A DNA stretch of 64,000 nucleotides from CAG-492 sp045643465 (GCA_045643465.1 JAZUKV010000034.1:1-64000), one strand, 5' to 3'; counted from the stretch's first letter, positions 9,050 to 18,980 are shown. Translations and numbers: made by a program. Notes: generated from the sequence alone by a model not told the origin.

Positions 9050-10648
9050 ATGAAAAATATAAAAAACACTAAAGGATATGTAAGTTTCGTATTACATGCA
9101 CATCTTCCTTTTGTTCATCACCCTGAAAGTGAAGATTATTTAGAAGAGCAATGGCTTTTTGAAGCAATCTCTGAAACATATATACCATTGCTTATGAATT
9201 TTGAAAAACTTGTTGCCGAAAATGTTAATTTTAGAATTACTATGTCTATGACACCTCCTCTTCTAAATATGCTTGATAATAAATTACTTCAAGAACGTTA
9301 TATTAAATATTTAAAATCACATATTGAGCTAAGTCAAAAAGAAATTGAACGTACATCTTATGACGAAAGACTAAATAACTTGGCTCATTATTATTTTGAT
9401 AGATATTCACATGATTTATATTATTTTGAAGAAAAATATAAATGTAATATTATTGAAGGATTTAAGCATTTTCAAGATATTGGAGTTCTAGAAATAATTA
9501 CTTGTGGCGCTACTCATGGATATTTTCCTATATTATATATTACAGAGCAAACTGTAAAAGCACAAATTGCTATTGGAGTGCAAACATATGAAAAATATTT
9601 TGGAAGAAAACCTAAAGGAATTTGGCTACCCGAATGTGGATATGTACCAGAAGCAGATAAATATTTAAGAGAATATGGTATTGAATATATAATTACTGAA
9701 TCTCATGGAATTTTGTATTCGAATCCAGCACCTATCTATGGCACATTTGCACCTATTGTAACTCCGAATGGAGTTATTGCTTTTGGGCGTGACATTGAAT
9801 CTTCTAGGCAAGTTTGGAGCTCTATAAATGGTTATCCAGGAGATTTCAATTATAGAGAATTTTATAGAGATATTGGATATGAAGCAGATTATGAATATAT
9901 AAAACCATATATTGCTTCTAATGGAGTGAGAGTTAACACCGGTATTAAATACCATCGTATAACAGGAAAAACGGAATATAAAGATTATTATAATGTACAA
10001 TGGGCTAAAGATTCTGCTGAAAAGCAAGCTGGGCATTTTTTAGATAGTAGATCTAATCAAATAGAAGAAATTTCTCAATATACTTCTAATCCCCCTATTG
10101 TTCTTTGTCCATATGATGCAGAGCTATATGGTCATTGGTGGTATGAAGGACCATATTGGTTATACATATTATTTAAGAAAATTTATTATGACAACTGCAA
10201 CTTTGAATTAATAACACCAAGCGAATATATAGATAAATACCCTGATATGCAAATTGCTACACCTTGTAGATCTAGTTGGGGTGCTAATGGCTATAGTGAA
10301 GTATGGCTAAATCCTACAAATGATTATGCACATAGACATCTTCATAAAGTAGGTGAACAAATGGTAGAATTAGCTCATCTATATCCTAATACAAATGACC
10401 TTCTATTAAAGAAAGCATTAAACCAATGTGCTAGAGAATTACTATTAGCCCAGAGCAGTGATTGGTTATTTATTATTACAAATGGTACCATGGTTGATTA
10501 TGCTAAAAAGCGCATTAAAGATCATATTGGAAGATTTACAAAATTATATAATCAAATAAAACATAACGATATTGATGAATCTTTTGTTGACTACTTATAT
10601 AATTATGATTGCATTTTTCCAGAAATTGATTATAATATTTATTTTTAA
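9050..10648 (+). CDS. GH57 glycoside hydrolase, 1,4-alpha-glucan branching enzyme type (DUF1957)
   Basis: A 532-residue GH57 enzyme of the branching-enzyme subfamily. Conserved regions appear in order: HAHLPFVHHPE (region 1), GATHGYFP (region 2), IWLPECGY (region 3, Glu nucleophile), PYDAELYGHWWYEGP (region 4, Asp acid/base) and SSWGANGYSEVWLN near the C-terminal helical domain. Both catalytic residues are present. It would add alpha-1,6 branches to a glucan. It lies in an operon with the DUF4912 gene and opposite a glycogen synthase-like gene. A bidirectional terminator separates it from gpsA. Confidence 0.92.
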   Translation: MKNIKNTKGYVSFVLHAHLPFVHHPESEDYLEEQWLFEAISETYIPLLMNFEKLVAENVNFRITMSMTPPLLNMLDNKLLQERYIKYLKSHIELSQKEIERTSYDERLNNLAHYYFDRYSHDLYYFEEKYKCNIIEGFKHFQDIGVLEIITCGATHGYFPILYITEQTVKAQIAIGVQTYEKYFGRKPKGIWLPECGYVPEADKYLREYGIEYIITESHGILYSNPAPIYGTFAPIVTPNGVIAFGRDIESSRQVWSSINGYPGDFNYREFYRDIGYEADYEYIKPYIASNGVRVNTGIKYHRITGKTEYKDYYNVQWAKDSAEKQAGHFLDSRSNQIEEISQYTSNPPIVLCPYDAELYGHWWYEGPYWLYILFKKIYYDNCNFELITPSEYIDKYPDMQIATPCRSSWGANGYSEVWLNPTNDYAHRHLHKVGEQMVELAHLYPNTNDLLLKKALNQCARELLLAQSSDWLFIITNGTMVDYAKKRIKDHIGRFTKLYNQIKHNDIDESFVDYLYNYDCIFPEIDYNIYF

Positions 10649-10663
10649 TGTAAATTTTTTATA

Positions 10664-10703
10664 ATAAAAAAGTGTGGATTTTATTCCACACTTCATTTTT
10701 TAT
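10664..10703. terminator. Bidirectional terminator between GH57 gene and gpsA
   Basis: AAGTGTGGA and TCCACACTT form a perfect 9-bp stem flanked by A and T runs, so it can end both convergent transcripts. Confidence 0.9.
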
Positions 10704-11689
10704 TCAGCTTTTTTATCTCTGTTCATTAGTTTATATACTGCTTCTTCAGGTTTTTCTCCTTTATATAAAACATTATAAACTTCTTCTACTATTGGCATTT
10801 CCACATTAAGCTTATTTTTTAATTCATATGCTGCTTCTATATTATCAACACTTTCAATTACCATTCCTACTTCTTTTCTAACTTCTTCTAATGGCAATCC
10901 TCTTCCAATTAAACGACCTGCTTTTCTATTTCTACTATGTTCACTATTACAAGTAACTATTAAATCTCCAAGACCTGTTAAACCATAAAAAGTTTCTTTT
11001 TTTGCTCCTACTTTTTCTCCTAATCTTGCTATTTCTGCTAATCCTCTTGTTAATAAGGCTGCAAAAGTATTATCTCCTAAATTTAGCTCTACAGCAATTC
11101 CTGCACAAAAAGCTATTATATTTTTAAATGCTGCTCCGTATTCAACACCAATTACATCACTAGAAGTATATACTCTCATTTCTTTGCTCATAAACACATC
11201 TTGTACAAATCTGCTAACTGTTTCATCTTCAGAAGCACATACTAATAAAGTAGGAATTCCTATTGAAACTTCCTCAGCATGACTTGGTCCTGATAAAGCT
11301 CCTACCTTTACTCCAGAAATTTCTTCTTTTATAACATCTGTTAATATTGATAAAGTTGCTTGCTCTAGACCTTTTGAGCATACTATTATAGGCTGCTTTT
11401 GTATGTCTACATATTTCTTATATTCTTTTACTATATTTCTAGTAAATTTTGATGGAGTTACATGAAGAATTAAATCAGAATCTTTAATTACTTCTTCATA
11501 ACTTAATGAGCAACTTATATTTTTTGGTATTGTGACATCAGGCAAAAACATACATTTTCTTTCATTATTTATCAAATCTGCTTCTTTTGATTCAAAAGAC
11601 CAAATTTTTACATTGTTACCTAAATTAGCTAAATGTATACTTAAAGCAACGCCCCAACTTCCACTTCCTATTATTGCTATATTTTTCAT
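10700..11689 (-). CDS. gpsA: NAD(P)H-dependent glycerol-3-phosphate dehydrogenase
   Basis: A 329-residue enzyme making sn-glycerol-3-phosphate from dihydroxyacetone phosphate for phospholipid synthesis. The N-terminal Rossmann motif is IGSGSWG; further signatures are GLEQ, ALSGPSHAEEV, FKNIIAFCAG and GLTGLGDLIVTC, including the catalytic Lys in the FKN segment. Length is normal. It follows plsY, which uses its product, and der: a der-plsY-gpsA operon typical of Firmicutes. AAGGAAGG precedes the ATG. Confidence 0.96.
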   Translation of the reverse strand: MKNIAIIGSGSWGVALSIHLANLGNNVKIWSFESKEADLINNERKCMFLPDVTIPKNISCSLSYEEVIKDSDLILHVTPSKFTRNIVKEYKKYVDIQKQPIIVCSKGLEQATLSILTDVIKEEISGVKVGALSGPSHAEEVSIGIPTLLVCASEDETVSRFVQDVFMSKEMRVYTSSDVIGVEYGAAFKNIIAFCAGIAVELNLGDNTFAALLTRGLAEIARLGEKVGAKKETFYGLTGLGDLIVTCNSEHSRNRKAGRLIGRGLPLEEVRKEVGMVIESVDNIEAAYELKNKLNVEMPIVEEVYNVLYKGEKPEEAVYKLMNRDKKAE

Positions 11690-11721
11690 AATTATTTCCT
11701 TCCTTGTATATAAGTGCTAAA

Positions 11722-12345
11722 CTATTTTTTAAAACTTAATTTATTTTCTTCACCTTTATATATTCTTTTTAAATTAGCTCTATGATTAAATACAACTATT
11801 ATAGCCATTAAAATTCCAAAAATTACATAATTTCCCTCTACGATATAATGCTCTGATATAAATATTGTTAATACAGGAAATAATATAGCTGCCATAATTG
11901 ATCCTAGTGAAACCATTCTTGTTAAAGCCATTACAACTATTGCAAATACTAAACAAATTAATCCTATTTGCCAATTTGTTAATAATAAAATTCCTAATGC
12001 TGTTGCAACACCTTTTCCTCCTCTAAATCCAAAATATACTGGGAAAGTATGTCCTATAACTGCAAATATTCCTGCTATTTGTACTAAAATTTCTGGTGTA
12101 GAATCATTGGCTATTTTTCCAATTCCTAATGCTAATAAAATTGCTACAACTCCTTTTAAAATATCACATATTAAAGTAAGAGCTGCTAAACCTTTTCCTG
12201 CACTTCTTAACATATTTGTTGTTCCTGCATTACCGCTTCCTTTTTCTCTTACATCAAATCCTGCAAATTTTTTACTAAATATTATTGAAAAGTTAACACT
12301 TCCTATTGCATATGCAATTATTGCTACTAAAATATATACTACCAT
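11722..12345 (-). CDS. plsY: Acyl-phosphate:glycerol-3-phosphate acyltransferase
   Basis: A 207-residue polytopic membrane enzyme that acylates glycerol-3-phosphate using acyl-phosphate. The PlsY signatures are present: GSGNAGTTNMLRSAGK, HTFPVYFGFRGGKGVATALG and a third conserved loop near the C-terminus. About five to six membrane segments are visible. It sits directly upstream of gpsA, the gene for its substrate-producing enzyme. AAGGAG lies seven bases before the ATG. Confidence 0.95.
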   Translation of the reverse strand: MVVYILVAIIAYAIGSVNFSIIFSKKFAGFDVREKGSGNAGTTNMLRSAGKGLAALTLICDILKGVVAILLALGIGKIANDSTPEILVQIAGIFAVIGHTFPVYFGFRGGKGVATALGILLLTNWQIGLICLVFAIVVMALTRMVSLGSIMAAILFPVLTIFISEHYIVEGNYVIFGILMAIIVVFNHRANLKRIYKGEENKLSFKK

Positions 12346-12366
12346 AATTTTTCTCCTTCTTCTGTT

Positions 12367-13692
12367 TTATTCTTTTTCACCTTTTTCTCTAACAATCATT
12401 CTAATAGGTGTTCCTGTTAATATAAATTCTTTTCTTAATTGATTTATTAAATATCTCTCATATGAAAAGTGGAATAACTTTTTATCATTTACAAACACAA
12501 CAAATGTTGGAGGTTTTGTTGATGCTTGTGTCATATAAAATATTTTTAATCTTTTTCCTTTATCTGTAGGAGGTTGCACTATTGCTATAGCTTCATTTAA
12601 AACTTGATTTAAAACTGCTGTGGAAGCTCTAAATGAATTTTGACTTGCTACAGTGTTTATTAACTCATATAATTTTTCTACTCTTTGACCAGTTTTTGCT
12701 GAAATAAATAGTATTGGTGCATATGACAAATATGATAATTTTTCATAAATCTCTTTTTTATATTTTTCAACTGATTTATCATCTTTTTCATATTCATCCC
12801 ATTTATTAACTGCTATAATTACACCTTTTCCTGCTTCATGTGCTTCTCCTGCAATTTTTGCATCCTGATCTGTTATCCCTTCATTTGCATCTATCATAAA
12901 TACACATACATCAGATCTTTCTATGGCTAATTGTGTTCTCATAACACTATATCGCTCTAAATTTTCTGTTACTTTGCTTTTTCTTCTAATTCCAGCTGTA
13001 TCTATAAAAATATATTTACCATAAGAATTCTCAAATTCTGAATCTATGGCATCCCTTGTTGTACCTGCTATATTGCTAACAATTACACGATTTTCTCCTA
13101 AAATTTTATTTACTAATGATGATTTTCCTACATTTGGTTTTCCTATCAAGGCTACTTTTATAACATCACTTTCATCTTTTTCATTTTCGTTTTTAGGTAA
13201 TAATTCATAAATTCCATCTAATACATCACCTATTCCTAATGCATTTAATGATGATACTGGATATGGATCTCCTAGTCCTAAATTATAAAACTCATAAATA
13301 TCATCTTGCGTTTTTCCAAATGTATCTGCTTTATTACAAACTAAAATTATTGGTTTCTTTGATTTTCTAAGCATTAATGCTATTTCATTATCAGCTGTTG
13401 TAATACCTGCTTTAATATCTGTTACAAATACAATAACATCAGCCATACTTATAGCAATATCTGCTTGATTTCGCATTTGTGTAACAATTAAATCTTCTGA
13501 TTCTGGCTCTATACCACCTGTATCTATTACTGTGAAATCCATACCTCTCCAATTTGCTTCAGCATAAATTCTATCTCTTGTTACACCTGGCGTATCTTCG
13601 ACTATTGAAATTCTTTTACCAACTATATAATTAAAGAATGTTGATTTTCCTACATTCGGTCTACCAACTATTGCAACTACTGGTTTTGACAT
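12367..13692 (-). CDS. der: Ribosome-assembly GTPase Der (EngA)
   Basis: A 441-residue tandem-GTPase that helps 50S maturation. First G domain: GRPNVGKSTFFN, DTGGIE, NKAD. Second: GKPNVGKSSLVN, DTAGIRRKSK, NKWD. A C-terminal KH-like domain spans about 350-441 and ends in a Lys/Glu-rich tail. All G motifs are intact. It heads the der-plsY-gpsA gene string, with AAAGGA ahead of the ATG. Confidence 0.97.
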   Translation of the reverse strand: MSKPVVAIVGRPNVGKSTFFNYIVGKRISIVEDTPGVTRDRIYAEANWRGMDFTVIDTGGIEPESEDLIVTQMRNQADIAISMADVIVFVTDIKAGITTADNEIALMLRKSKKPIILVCNKADTFGKTQDDIYEFYNLGLGDPYPVSSLNALGIGDVLDGIYELLPKNENEKDESDVIKVALIGKPNVGKSSLVNKILGENRVIVSNIAGTTRDAIDSEFENSYGKYIFIDTAGIRRKSKVTENLERYSVMRTQLAIERSDVCVFMIDANEGITDQDAKIAGEAHEAGKGVIIAVNKWDEYEKDDKSVEKYKKEIYEKLSYLSYAPILFISAKTGQRVEKLYELINTVASQNSFRASTAVLNQVLNEAIAIVQPPTDKGKRLKIFYMTQASTKPPTFVVFVNDKKLFHFSYERYLINQLRKEFILTGTPIRMIVREKGEKE

Positions 13693-13778
13693 TTTTTATT
13701 TCCTTTCATAAACATTTTTCAATATTTTATACCATTTTTCCTAATTAGTCAATTCTACAATTTCTAATACTTATATAC

Positions 13779-13806
13779 AAAAAAAAACAGCACTTTTGAT
13801 GCTGAT
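13779..13806 (-). terminator. Rho-independent terminator after rpmF
   Basis: On the minus strand CAGCA and TGCTG form a short stem followed by nine T, right after the rpmF stop codon. Confidence 0.8.
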
Positions 13807-13811
13807 TTTTC

Positions 13812-14003
13812 TTATTCTTCATTATCGCTTTTTACACTTACAACTTTTTCTCCATCGTAATATCCGCAAGCTGGACATACTCTGTGTTGTTGCATTAATT
13901 CATGACAATGTGGACATTCTACTAAGTTTCTTGTTTTTAAAGTCCAAGTAGATCTTTTTAAATGTGTTCTTGCTTTAGACCATCTTCTTTTTGGTTGTGC
14001 CAT
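13812..14003 (-). CDS. rpmF: 50S ribosomal protein L32
   Basis: A 63-residue L32 of the zinc-binding form. It begins MAQPKRRWSKARTHLKRS, and the two CxxC pairs are ECPHCHE and VCPACGYY. I use the internal ATG because AGGAGGG lies seven bases upstream. The longer frame from a TTG would place that ribosome-binding site inside the gene, and L32 normally starts MA(V/Q)PKRR. It is monocistronic with its own terminator. Confidence 0.96.
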   Translation of the reverse strand: MAQPKRRWSKARTHLKRSTWTLKTRNLVECPHCHELMQQHRVCPACGYYDGEKVVSVKSDNEE

Positions 14004-14236
14004 CTCTATTCCCTCCTTTGCCAATTAGTATTTATCTATGTTTATATACTAATAATTTGACATTACAAATTTCACTTTAAAAGTATACTAGTTTTTTCCA
14101 GTTTTGTCAATAGTAATTACAGATTTAATTTTTTGTACTTGAATTAATTAATTTTATAAAAATTATTATAATTGTAAAATTTTTTGAATTTTCGAATATA
14201 TTATATATTATATTAAAATTTTGGAGGTAAACAATT
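14004..14236. other. Intergenic region between rpmF and asnB-like gene
   Basis: 233 bases, extremely A+T-rich. It should hold divergent promoters for rpmF and the asnB-like gene. No T-box or other structured leader is apparent. GGAGGT stands immediately before the asnB-like start. Confidence 0.4.
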
Positions 14237-16081
14237 ATGTCTGGATTTGTTGGTTTTACAAATTTAAAAGAAAAAATTTCATCTAAAACTAATATATATA
14301 ATATGAATGAAGCACTTACAAAAGTAAATAATTGTGAAGATGGTTATTATTATGAAGAAAATATCTGTTTAGGAGAAAAAACTTTTTTAGATACTAACCC
14401 ACATGATGAAAAACAACCAATGACAATTATGTATAATGCTAATATATATACTATTGTATTCTCTGGCAAAATTTATAATTCTCAAGATATACAAAATGAA
14501 CTTGAAGATAACGGATTTACTTTTAAAACTAGCTCTGATACTGAAATACTATTAAAAGCCTACATACAATGGCATTCTAAAGTATTAACTAAATTAAATG
14601 GCGTGTTTTCATTTGCTATTTGGGATAGTAATGAAAAAGAGCTTTTTATTGCTAGAGATCACTTTGGCGTAAAACCTTTATTTTACACATTACTTAATAA
14701 TACTTTTGTTTTTTCAACAGAAATAAAAGCTCTATTTCAATATCCTGGTGTTGAAGCTACACTTGATGAAGAAAGTATTTCCGAATTGTTTGGAATAGGA
14801 CCTGCAAGATCTGCTGGAAGTGGTGTGTTTAAAAATATTTTTGAAGTTAAACCTGCTCATTATGGTATTTATAATGAAAGTGGTTTGCATTTTGAATGTT
14901 ATTGGAAATTTGAAAGCAAACCTCACACTGATAGCTTACAAAAAACAACTGAAAAAATCCGTTATTTATTAGAAGATTCCATAAATAATCAAATAAAATC
15001 TGATATTCCCTTATGCGTATTTTTATCTGGTGGATTAGATTCAAGCATAATTGCATACTATTCATCAAAATATTATAAATCTCATGGTTTAGGACAATTA
15101 AATACTTTCTCTGTTGATTACGTTGATAATGATATAAATTTTCAAAAAACAGACTTTCAACCAAATTCTGATAATTATTATATAGAATTAATGAAAAAAG
15201 AAATTAATCCTAATCATCAACAAATTATGCTTGATACACCAGAATTAGTAGATTCTCTTGAAGAAGCTATGTTAGCACGTGATTTTCCAGGAATGGCAGA
15301 TGTTGACTCTTCTTTACTTCTATTTTGCAAAAATGTAAAAAAACATTCTACTGTTGCTTTAACTGGTGAATGCTCTGATGAAATTTTTGCTGGATATCCT
15401 TGGTTCTTTAGAGAAGATGCTTTAAAAAGTAACACATTCCCATGGTCTTTAGCTATAGAAGAGCGACAAAACCTTTTGAATCCTAATATTTCTTCAAAAG
15501 TAAATTTAAAAAGTTATATAGATGCAAAATATAAAGAAACATTGAATCAGGTTTCTATAATTGATGAAGATTCTATGGAAACAGCTGAAAAAAGGAAAAT
15601 TTCTTACTTGACTATGAATTGGTTTATGCAAACTTTATTAGATAGATCTGATAGAATGGCACTACAAAATGGATTTGAAATAAGAGTCCCATTTTGTGAC
15701 TATAGAATAGCTGAATATTTATGGAATATTCCTTGGGAAATGAAAGCCTTAAATGGTAGAGAAAAAGGACTTTTACGCTATTGCATGAAAGATATTTTAC
15801 CAGAAGAAATTGTAGAGCGAAAAAAGAGCCCTTATCCCAAAACTTGGAACCCTACTTATTTAAATGCGGTAAAAGAAAAATTAACTCAAATAATGAATAA
15901 TACAAATGCACCTATAAATAATATTTTAAATAGAAAATATATTTTAGAAATTTTAGAATCAGAAGGAAAAACATTTACAAGACCATGGTTCGGTCAATTA
16001 ATGACAGGTCCTCAATTAATGGCATATTTATGCCAAGTAAATATGTGGCTTGAAAAATATCAACCAAAATTAAGTTTTTAA
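14237..16081 (+). CDS. asnB: Asparagine synthetase B-like protein with a degenerate glutaminase site
   Basis: A 614-residue AsnB homologue. The C-terminal synthetase domain is intact: PP-loop LSGGLDSSI (about 265), TGECSDEIFAGYPW, and RVPFCDYRI near the end, so activation of aspartate with ATP is expected. The N-terminal glutaminase domain is not: the protein starts MSGFVGF where the catalytic Cys2 should be (MCGFVG), HRGPD reads NNCED, the HRRLSI block reads LGEKTFLD, and NGEIYN reads SGKIYN. SDTE is kept. The likely outcome is ammonia-dependent asparagine synthesis or another amidation. The Shine-Dalgarno GGAGGT fixes the start, so the Ser is not a mis-start. Confidence 0.85.
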   Translation: MSGFVGFTNLKEKISSKTNIYNMNEALTKVNNCEDGYYYEENICLGEKTFLDTNPHDEKQPMTIMYNANIYTIVFSGKIYNSQDIQNELEDNGFTFKTSSDTEILLKAYIQWHSKVLTKLNGVFSFAIWDSNEKELFIARDHFGVKPLFYTLLNNTFVFSTEIKALFQYPGVEATLDEESISELFGIGPARSAGSGVFKNIFEVKPAHYGIYNESGLHFECYWKFESKPHTDSLQKTTEKIRYLLEDSINNQIKSDIPLCVFLSGGLDSSIIAYYSSKYYKSHGLGQLNTFSVDYVDNDINFQKTDFQPNSDNYYIELMKKEINPNHQQIMLDTPELVDSLEEAMLARDFPGMADVDSSLLLFCKNVKKHSTVALTGECSDEIFAGYPWFFREDALKSNTFPWSLAIEERQNLLNPNISSKVNLKSYIDAKYKETLNQVSIIDEDSMETAEKRKISYLTMNWFMQTLLDRSDRMALQNGFEIRVPFCDYRIAEYLWNIPWEMKALNGREKGLLRYCMKDILPEEIVERKKSPYPKTWNPTYLNAVKEKLTQIMNNTNAPINNILNRKYILEILESEGKTFTRPWFGQLMTGPQLMAYLCQVNMWLEKYQPKLSF

Positions 16082-16118
16082 AATTAAAACCACCATTATA
16101 ATTGGTGGTTTTAATTTT
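16082..16118. terminator. Bidirectional terminator between asnB-like and DUF4116 genes
   Basis: AAAACCACCA and TGGTGGTTTT form a perfect 10-bp stem between two convergent genes. Confidence 0.9.
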
Positions 16119-16125
16119 ACTATAA

Positions 16126-16653
16126 TTATTCTTGTGGTGGATTTATTATATTTTGTATATCTGGATCTTCTTTTAAATTATCTCCTATATAACTAAAAGC
16201 TTTCTTAGTTTGATTAATTGTTGCAAGTGCTACATCTTTATCTTCTCTTAATCTTTTGCTAGCATATTTTAAAATAATTCCTTTATTGCTTACTGCAGCC
16301 ATAACAACATCTTTATCATCTCTTAATTTTTTACTTGCATAATATAACACTTGCCCATCTCTACTAGCAGCTTTTAAAACAACATCTTTATCATTTTTTA
16401 AATCTTCACTCGCATAACATAGAACCCAACCTTTTACCTCAACTGCTGCTAATAATATTTCTTTATCATCTTTTAGTCTATCACTTGCGAATTCTAATGC
16501 TCCACCATCACATTTTACAGCTTCTAAAACAAGCTCTTTATCATCTTGCAATTCAGCTGATGCCCATTCTAATAAAAGTCCATCTTCTTTAACATATTGT
16601 AAAAATATTTCTTTATTTTCTGAATTTGATTTTATTTTTTCAATATCATCCAT
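16126..16653 (-). CDS. DUF4116 repeat protein
   Basis: A 175-residue cytoplasmic protein built of about six 25-residue units of the form 'DKDVVLKAVxxxGxxLxYAS..LRDD', the DUF4116 repeat. No enzymatic motif is visible. Such repeats are seen in phage, protist and bacterial proteins of unknown role; a helical solenoid for protein-protein contact is plausible. It follows a 78-residue gene with only two bases between stop and start, so the pair is co-translated. GCAGGAG precedes the start. Confidence 0.8.
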   Translation of the reverse strand: MDDIEKIKSNSENKEIFLQYVKEDGLLLEWASAELQDDKELVLEAVKCDGGALEFASDRLKDDKEILLAAVEVKGWVLCYASEDLKNDKDVVLKAASRDGQVLYYASKKLRDDKDVVMAAVSNKGIILKYASKRLREDKDVALATINQTKKAFSYIGDNLKEDPDIQNIINPPQE

Positions 16654-16655
16654 AG

Positions 16656-16892
16656 TTATACTCCTGCCTTATATTCAAAATCTTCCATAAATGGAAACAT
16701 TTCAAAAATTCTTTTATGTGTAACAATTTGCATTCTTGGTTGTGGATTTTTTGGATGATCACTTAGCAATTCTTGAGTATAACAATTTTCAGAAGTTTTA
16801 TAAATAAGATATCTATTTCTTACATATGTAAAAAATATTTGATATCCATTATCTAAATCTTGCTCTAAATTTTCAAAAGTATAATTTCCCAT
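16656..16892 (-). CDS. Hypothetical small protein, partner of the DUF4116 gene
   Basis: A 78-residue protein I do not recognise. It is soluble by composition, rich in Tyr, Phe and Asn, with no membrane segment or Cys pairs. GAAAGGAAC precedes the ATG at a good distance, and the DUF4116 gene follows almost without a gap. Functional linkage to that protein is suggested by position only. Confidence 0.7.
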   Translation of the reverse strand: MGNYTFENLEQDLDNGYQIFFTYVRNRYLIYKTSENCYTQELLSDHPKNPQPRMQIVTHKRIFEMFPFMEDFEYKAGV

Positions 16893-16934
16893 GCTTTGTT
16901 CCTTTCAAAAAATTTCATTTTCTTAATTTAAATT

Positions 16935-18932
16935 TTATTGTACCATTTGTTCAAATTCTTCTTCTGTAATTATAGTAACCCCTAAACTTTGAGCTTTTGT
17001 TAATTTACTTCCTGCATCTTCACCTGCTAAGACATATGTTGTTTTTTTTGAAACTGAACTTGATGTTTTACCACCAAATTTTTCTATTATATCGCTAGCT
17101 TCATTTCTAGAGTATTTTGAAAGTGCGCCTGTTAGAACAAAAGTCATTCCTTCAAATCTATTATCATTACTTAGCTCTTCCAGAGATTCCATATTTACTC
17201 CAGCCTCTTTTAATTTATTAATTAAATCTATTGATTGCTCTTCATTGAAAAAATCATAAATACTTTTTGCCATCACTTCTCCAATATCATTTTGAACACT
17301 TAGCTCTTCCAATGAAGCATTCATTAAATTATCTATATTTCTAAATTTTCTAGCCAAATTCTTAGCTGATTTTGCACCTATATGTCTTATTCCTAAACCA
17401 GTTAATAATTTTGACAAATCATTTTTCTTACTTGCTTCAATAGCGTTTATTAGATTTTCAGCAAATTTCTTGCCATTCTTTTTTAATGATGCTATATCTT
17501 CAAGTTTTAATTCATATATATCAGAAATTTTATTTATTAACTTTCTATCAATTAATTGCTCAATTATGCTATAGCCTAATCCATCAATTTCCATTCCTTC
17601 TTTTGATGCAAAGTGAACAATATTTCTCAAAGCTTTTGCTGTACATTCAATTCCTGTACATCTTGTAACAGCTTCGCCATCTTCTCTTATAGTAGGAGCT
17701 CCACACACTGGGCAAAACTTCGGCATAACAAATTCAAGCTCTTTACCAGTTCTTTTTGATTTTACAACATCTACTACTTCTGGTATAACATCTCCGGCTT
17801 TTTGAATTATTACTCTATCACCAATTTTTAAGTCCTTTTCTTTAACAAAATCTTCATTGTGCAGTGTTGTTTTAGAAATCGTTGAACCAGCCACTTTTAC
17901 AGGCTCTAGTATCGCCATTGGTGTTATTGCTCCAGTCCTTCCTACTTGACAAACAATATCTTTTAATAAAGTTTCTTTTTGCTCTGGCGGATACTTATAT
18001 GCAATAGCCCACCTTGGTGTTTTAAATGTAGTACCTAGCTCTTCACGATAATCCAAATTATCAACTTTTATAACAGCTCCATCAATTCCAAATGATAATG
18101 ATTCCCTCTCATCTCCAATTTTTGTAATTGCATCTATAGCTTCATCTATATTATTACAACAAACTCGTACAGGATTTACATTAAATCCTAATTTATCTAA
18201 ATATTGTAATTGCTCGTAATGTGAATTAAATTTATTATCTTCTAATCTTTGTATATTAAAAATATAAATATCTAATGGTCTTGTTGCCGTTACTTTTGAG
18301 TCTAGCTGTCTTAATGAACCTGCTGCTGCATTACGTGCATTTGCAAATAATGTTTGTCCCAATATTTCACGCTCTTCATTTAATTTTTCAAATTCATCGC
18401 TACCAATAAAAACTTCTCCTCTTACTATAAGGTTAACTTGCTCTGGAAGTTCCATTGGAATAGACTTAATAGTTTTGGCATTATTTGTAACATCTTCACC
18501 TATTATTCCATTACCTCTCGTTGCTGCTTTAAAAAATTTTCCATCCTTATATTCTATTGCCATTGACAATCCGTCAATTTTTGTTTCAACTACATATTTT
18601 AAATTAGCACCATTATCATGAAGTTGTTTTCTAACTCTGTCATCAAAAGATCTAAGTTCGTCATATGAAAAAACATCTTGTAAACTTTGTAGTGGAACTT
18701 CATGTTCAACTTGTGTAAATCCTTCCTTAACATGTCCACCAACTTTTTGAGTTAATGATTCTGCTGTAATTAAATCTGGAAATTGTCTTTCTAAATTTTT
18801 TAATTCATTCATCATCATATCATATTCAAAATCAGATATTTCAGGTTTATCTTCATCATAATATTTTTTAGCATGATATTCCAATGTTTTTCTGAGCTCT
18901 TCAATTTTTGATTTTGCTTCTGTATATTCCAT
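16935..18932 (-). CDS. ligA: NAD-dependent DNA ligase LigA
   Basis: A full 665-residue NAD+-dependent ligase sealing nicks in replication and repair. Domains: Ia (YHAKKYYDEDKPEISDFEYD), adenylation with the Lys motif VETKIDGLSMAIEY (about 115), OB fold, Cys4 zinc finger (CPVCGAP ... CTGIEC, about 405-430), helix-hairpin-helix repeats (about 500-570) and a C-terminal BRCT domain (about 590-665, 'FVLTGALSKYSRNEA'). AGGGAAGG lies ahead of the ATG. Confidence 0.97.
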   Translation of the reverse strand: MEYTEAKSKIEELRKTLEYHAKKYYDEDKPEISDFEYDMMMNELKNLERQFPDLITAESLTQKVGGHVKEGFTQVEHEVPLQSLQDVFSYDELRSFDDRVRKQLHDNGANLKYVVETKIDGLSMAIEYKDGKFFKAATRGNGIIGEDVTNNAKTIKSIPMELPEQVNLIVRGEVFIGSDEFEKLNEEREILGQTLFANARNAAAGSLRQLDSKVTATRPLDIYIFNIQRLEDNKFNSHYEQLQYLDKLGFNVNPVRVCCNNIDEAIDAITKIGDERESLSFGIDGAVIKVDNLDYREELGTTFKTPRWAIAYKYPPEQKETLLKDIVCQVGRTGAITPMAILEPVKVAGSTISKTTLHNEDFVKEKDLKIGDRVIIQKAGDVIPEVVDVVKSKRTGKELEFVMPKFCPVCGAPTIREDGEAVTRCTGIECTAKALRNIVHFASKEGMEIDGLGYSIIEQLIDRKLINKISDIYELKLEDIASLKKNGKKFAENLINAIEASKKNDLSKLLTGLGIRHIGAKSAKNLARKFRNIDNLMNASLEELSVQNDIGEVMAKSIYDFFNEEQSIDLINKLKEAGVNMESLEELSNDNRFEGMTFVLTGALSKYSRNEASDIIEKFGGKTSSSVSKKTTYVLAGEDAGSKLTKAQSLGVTIITEEEFEQMVQ

Positions 18933-18980
18933 AAAAAAATCCTTCCCTTATTAAATTTTAATATATCTAAATTCTTAAAA

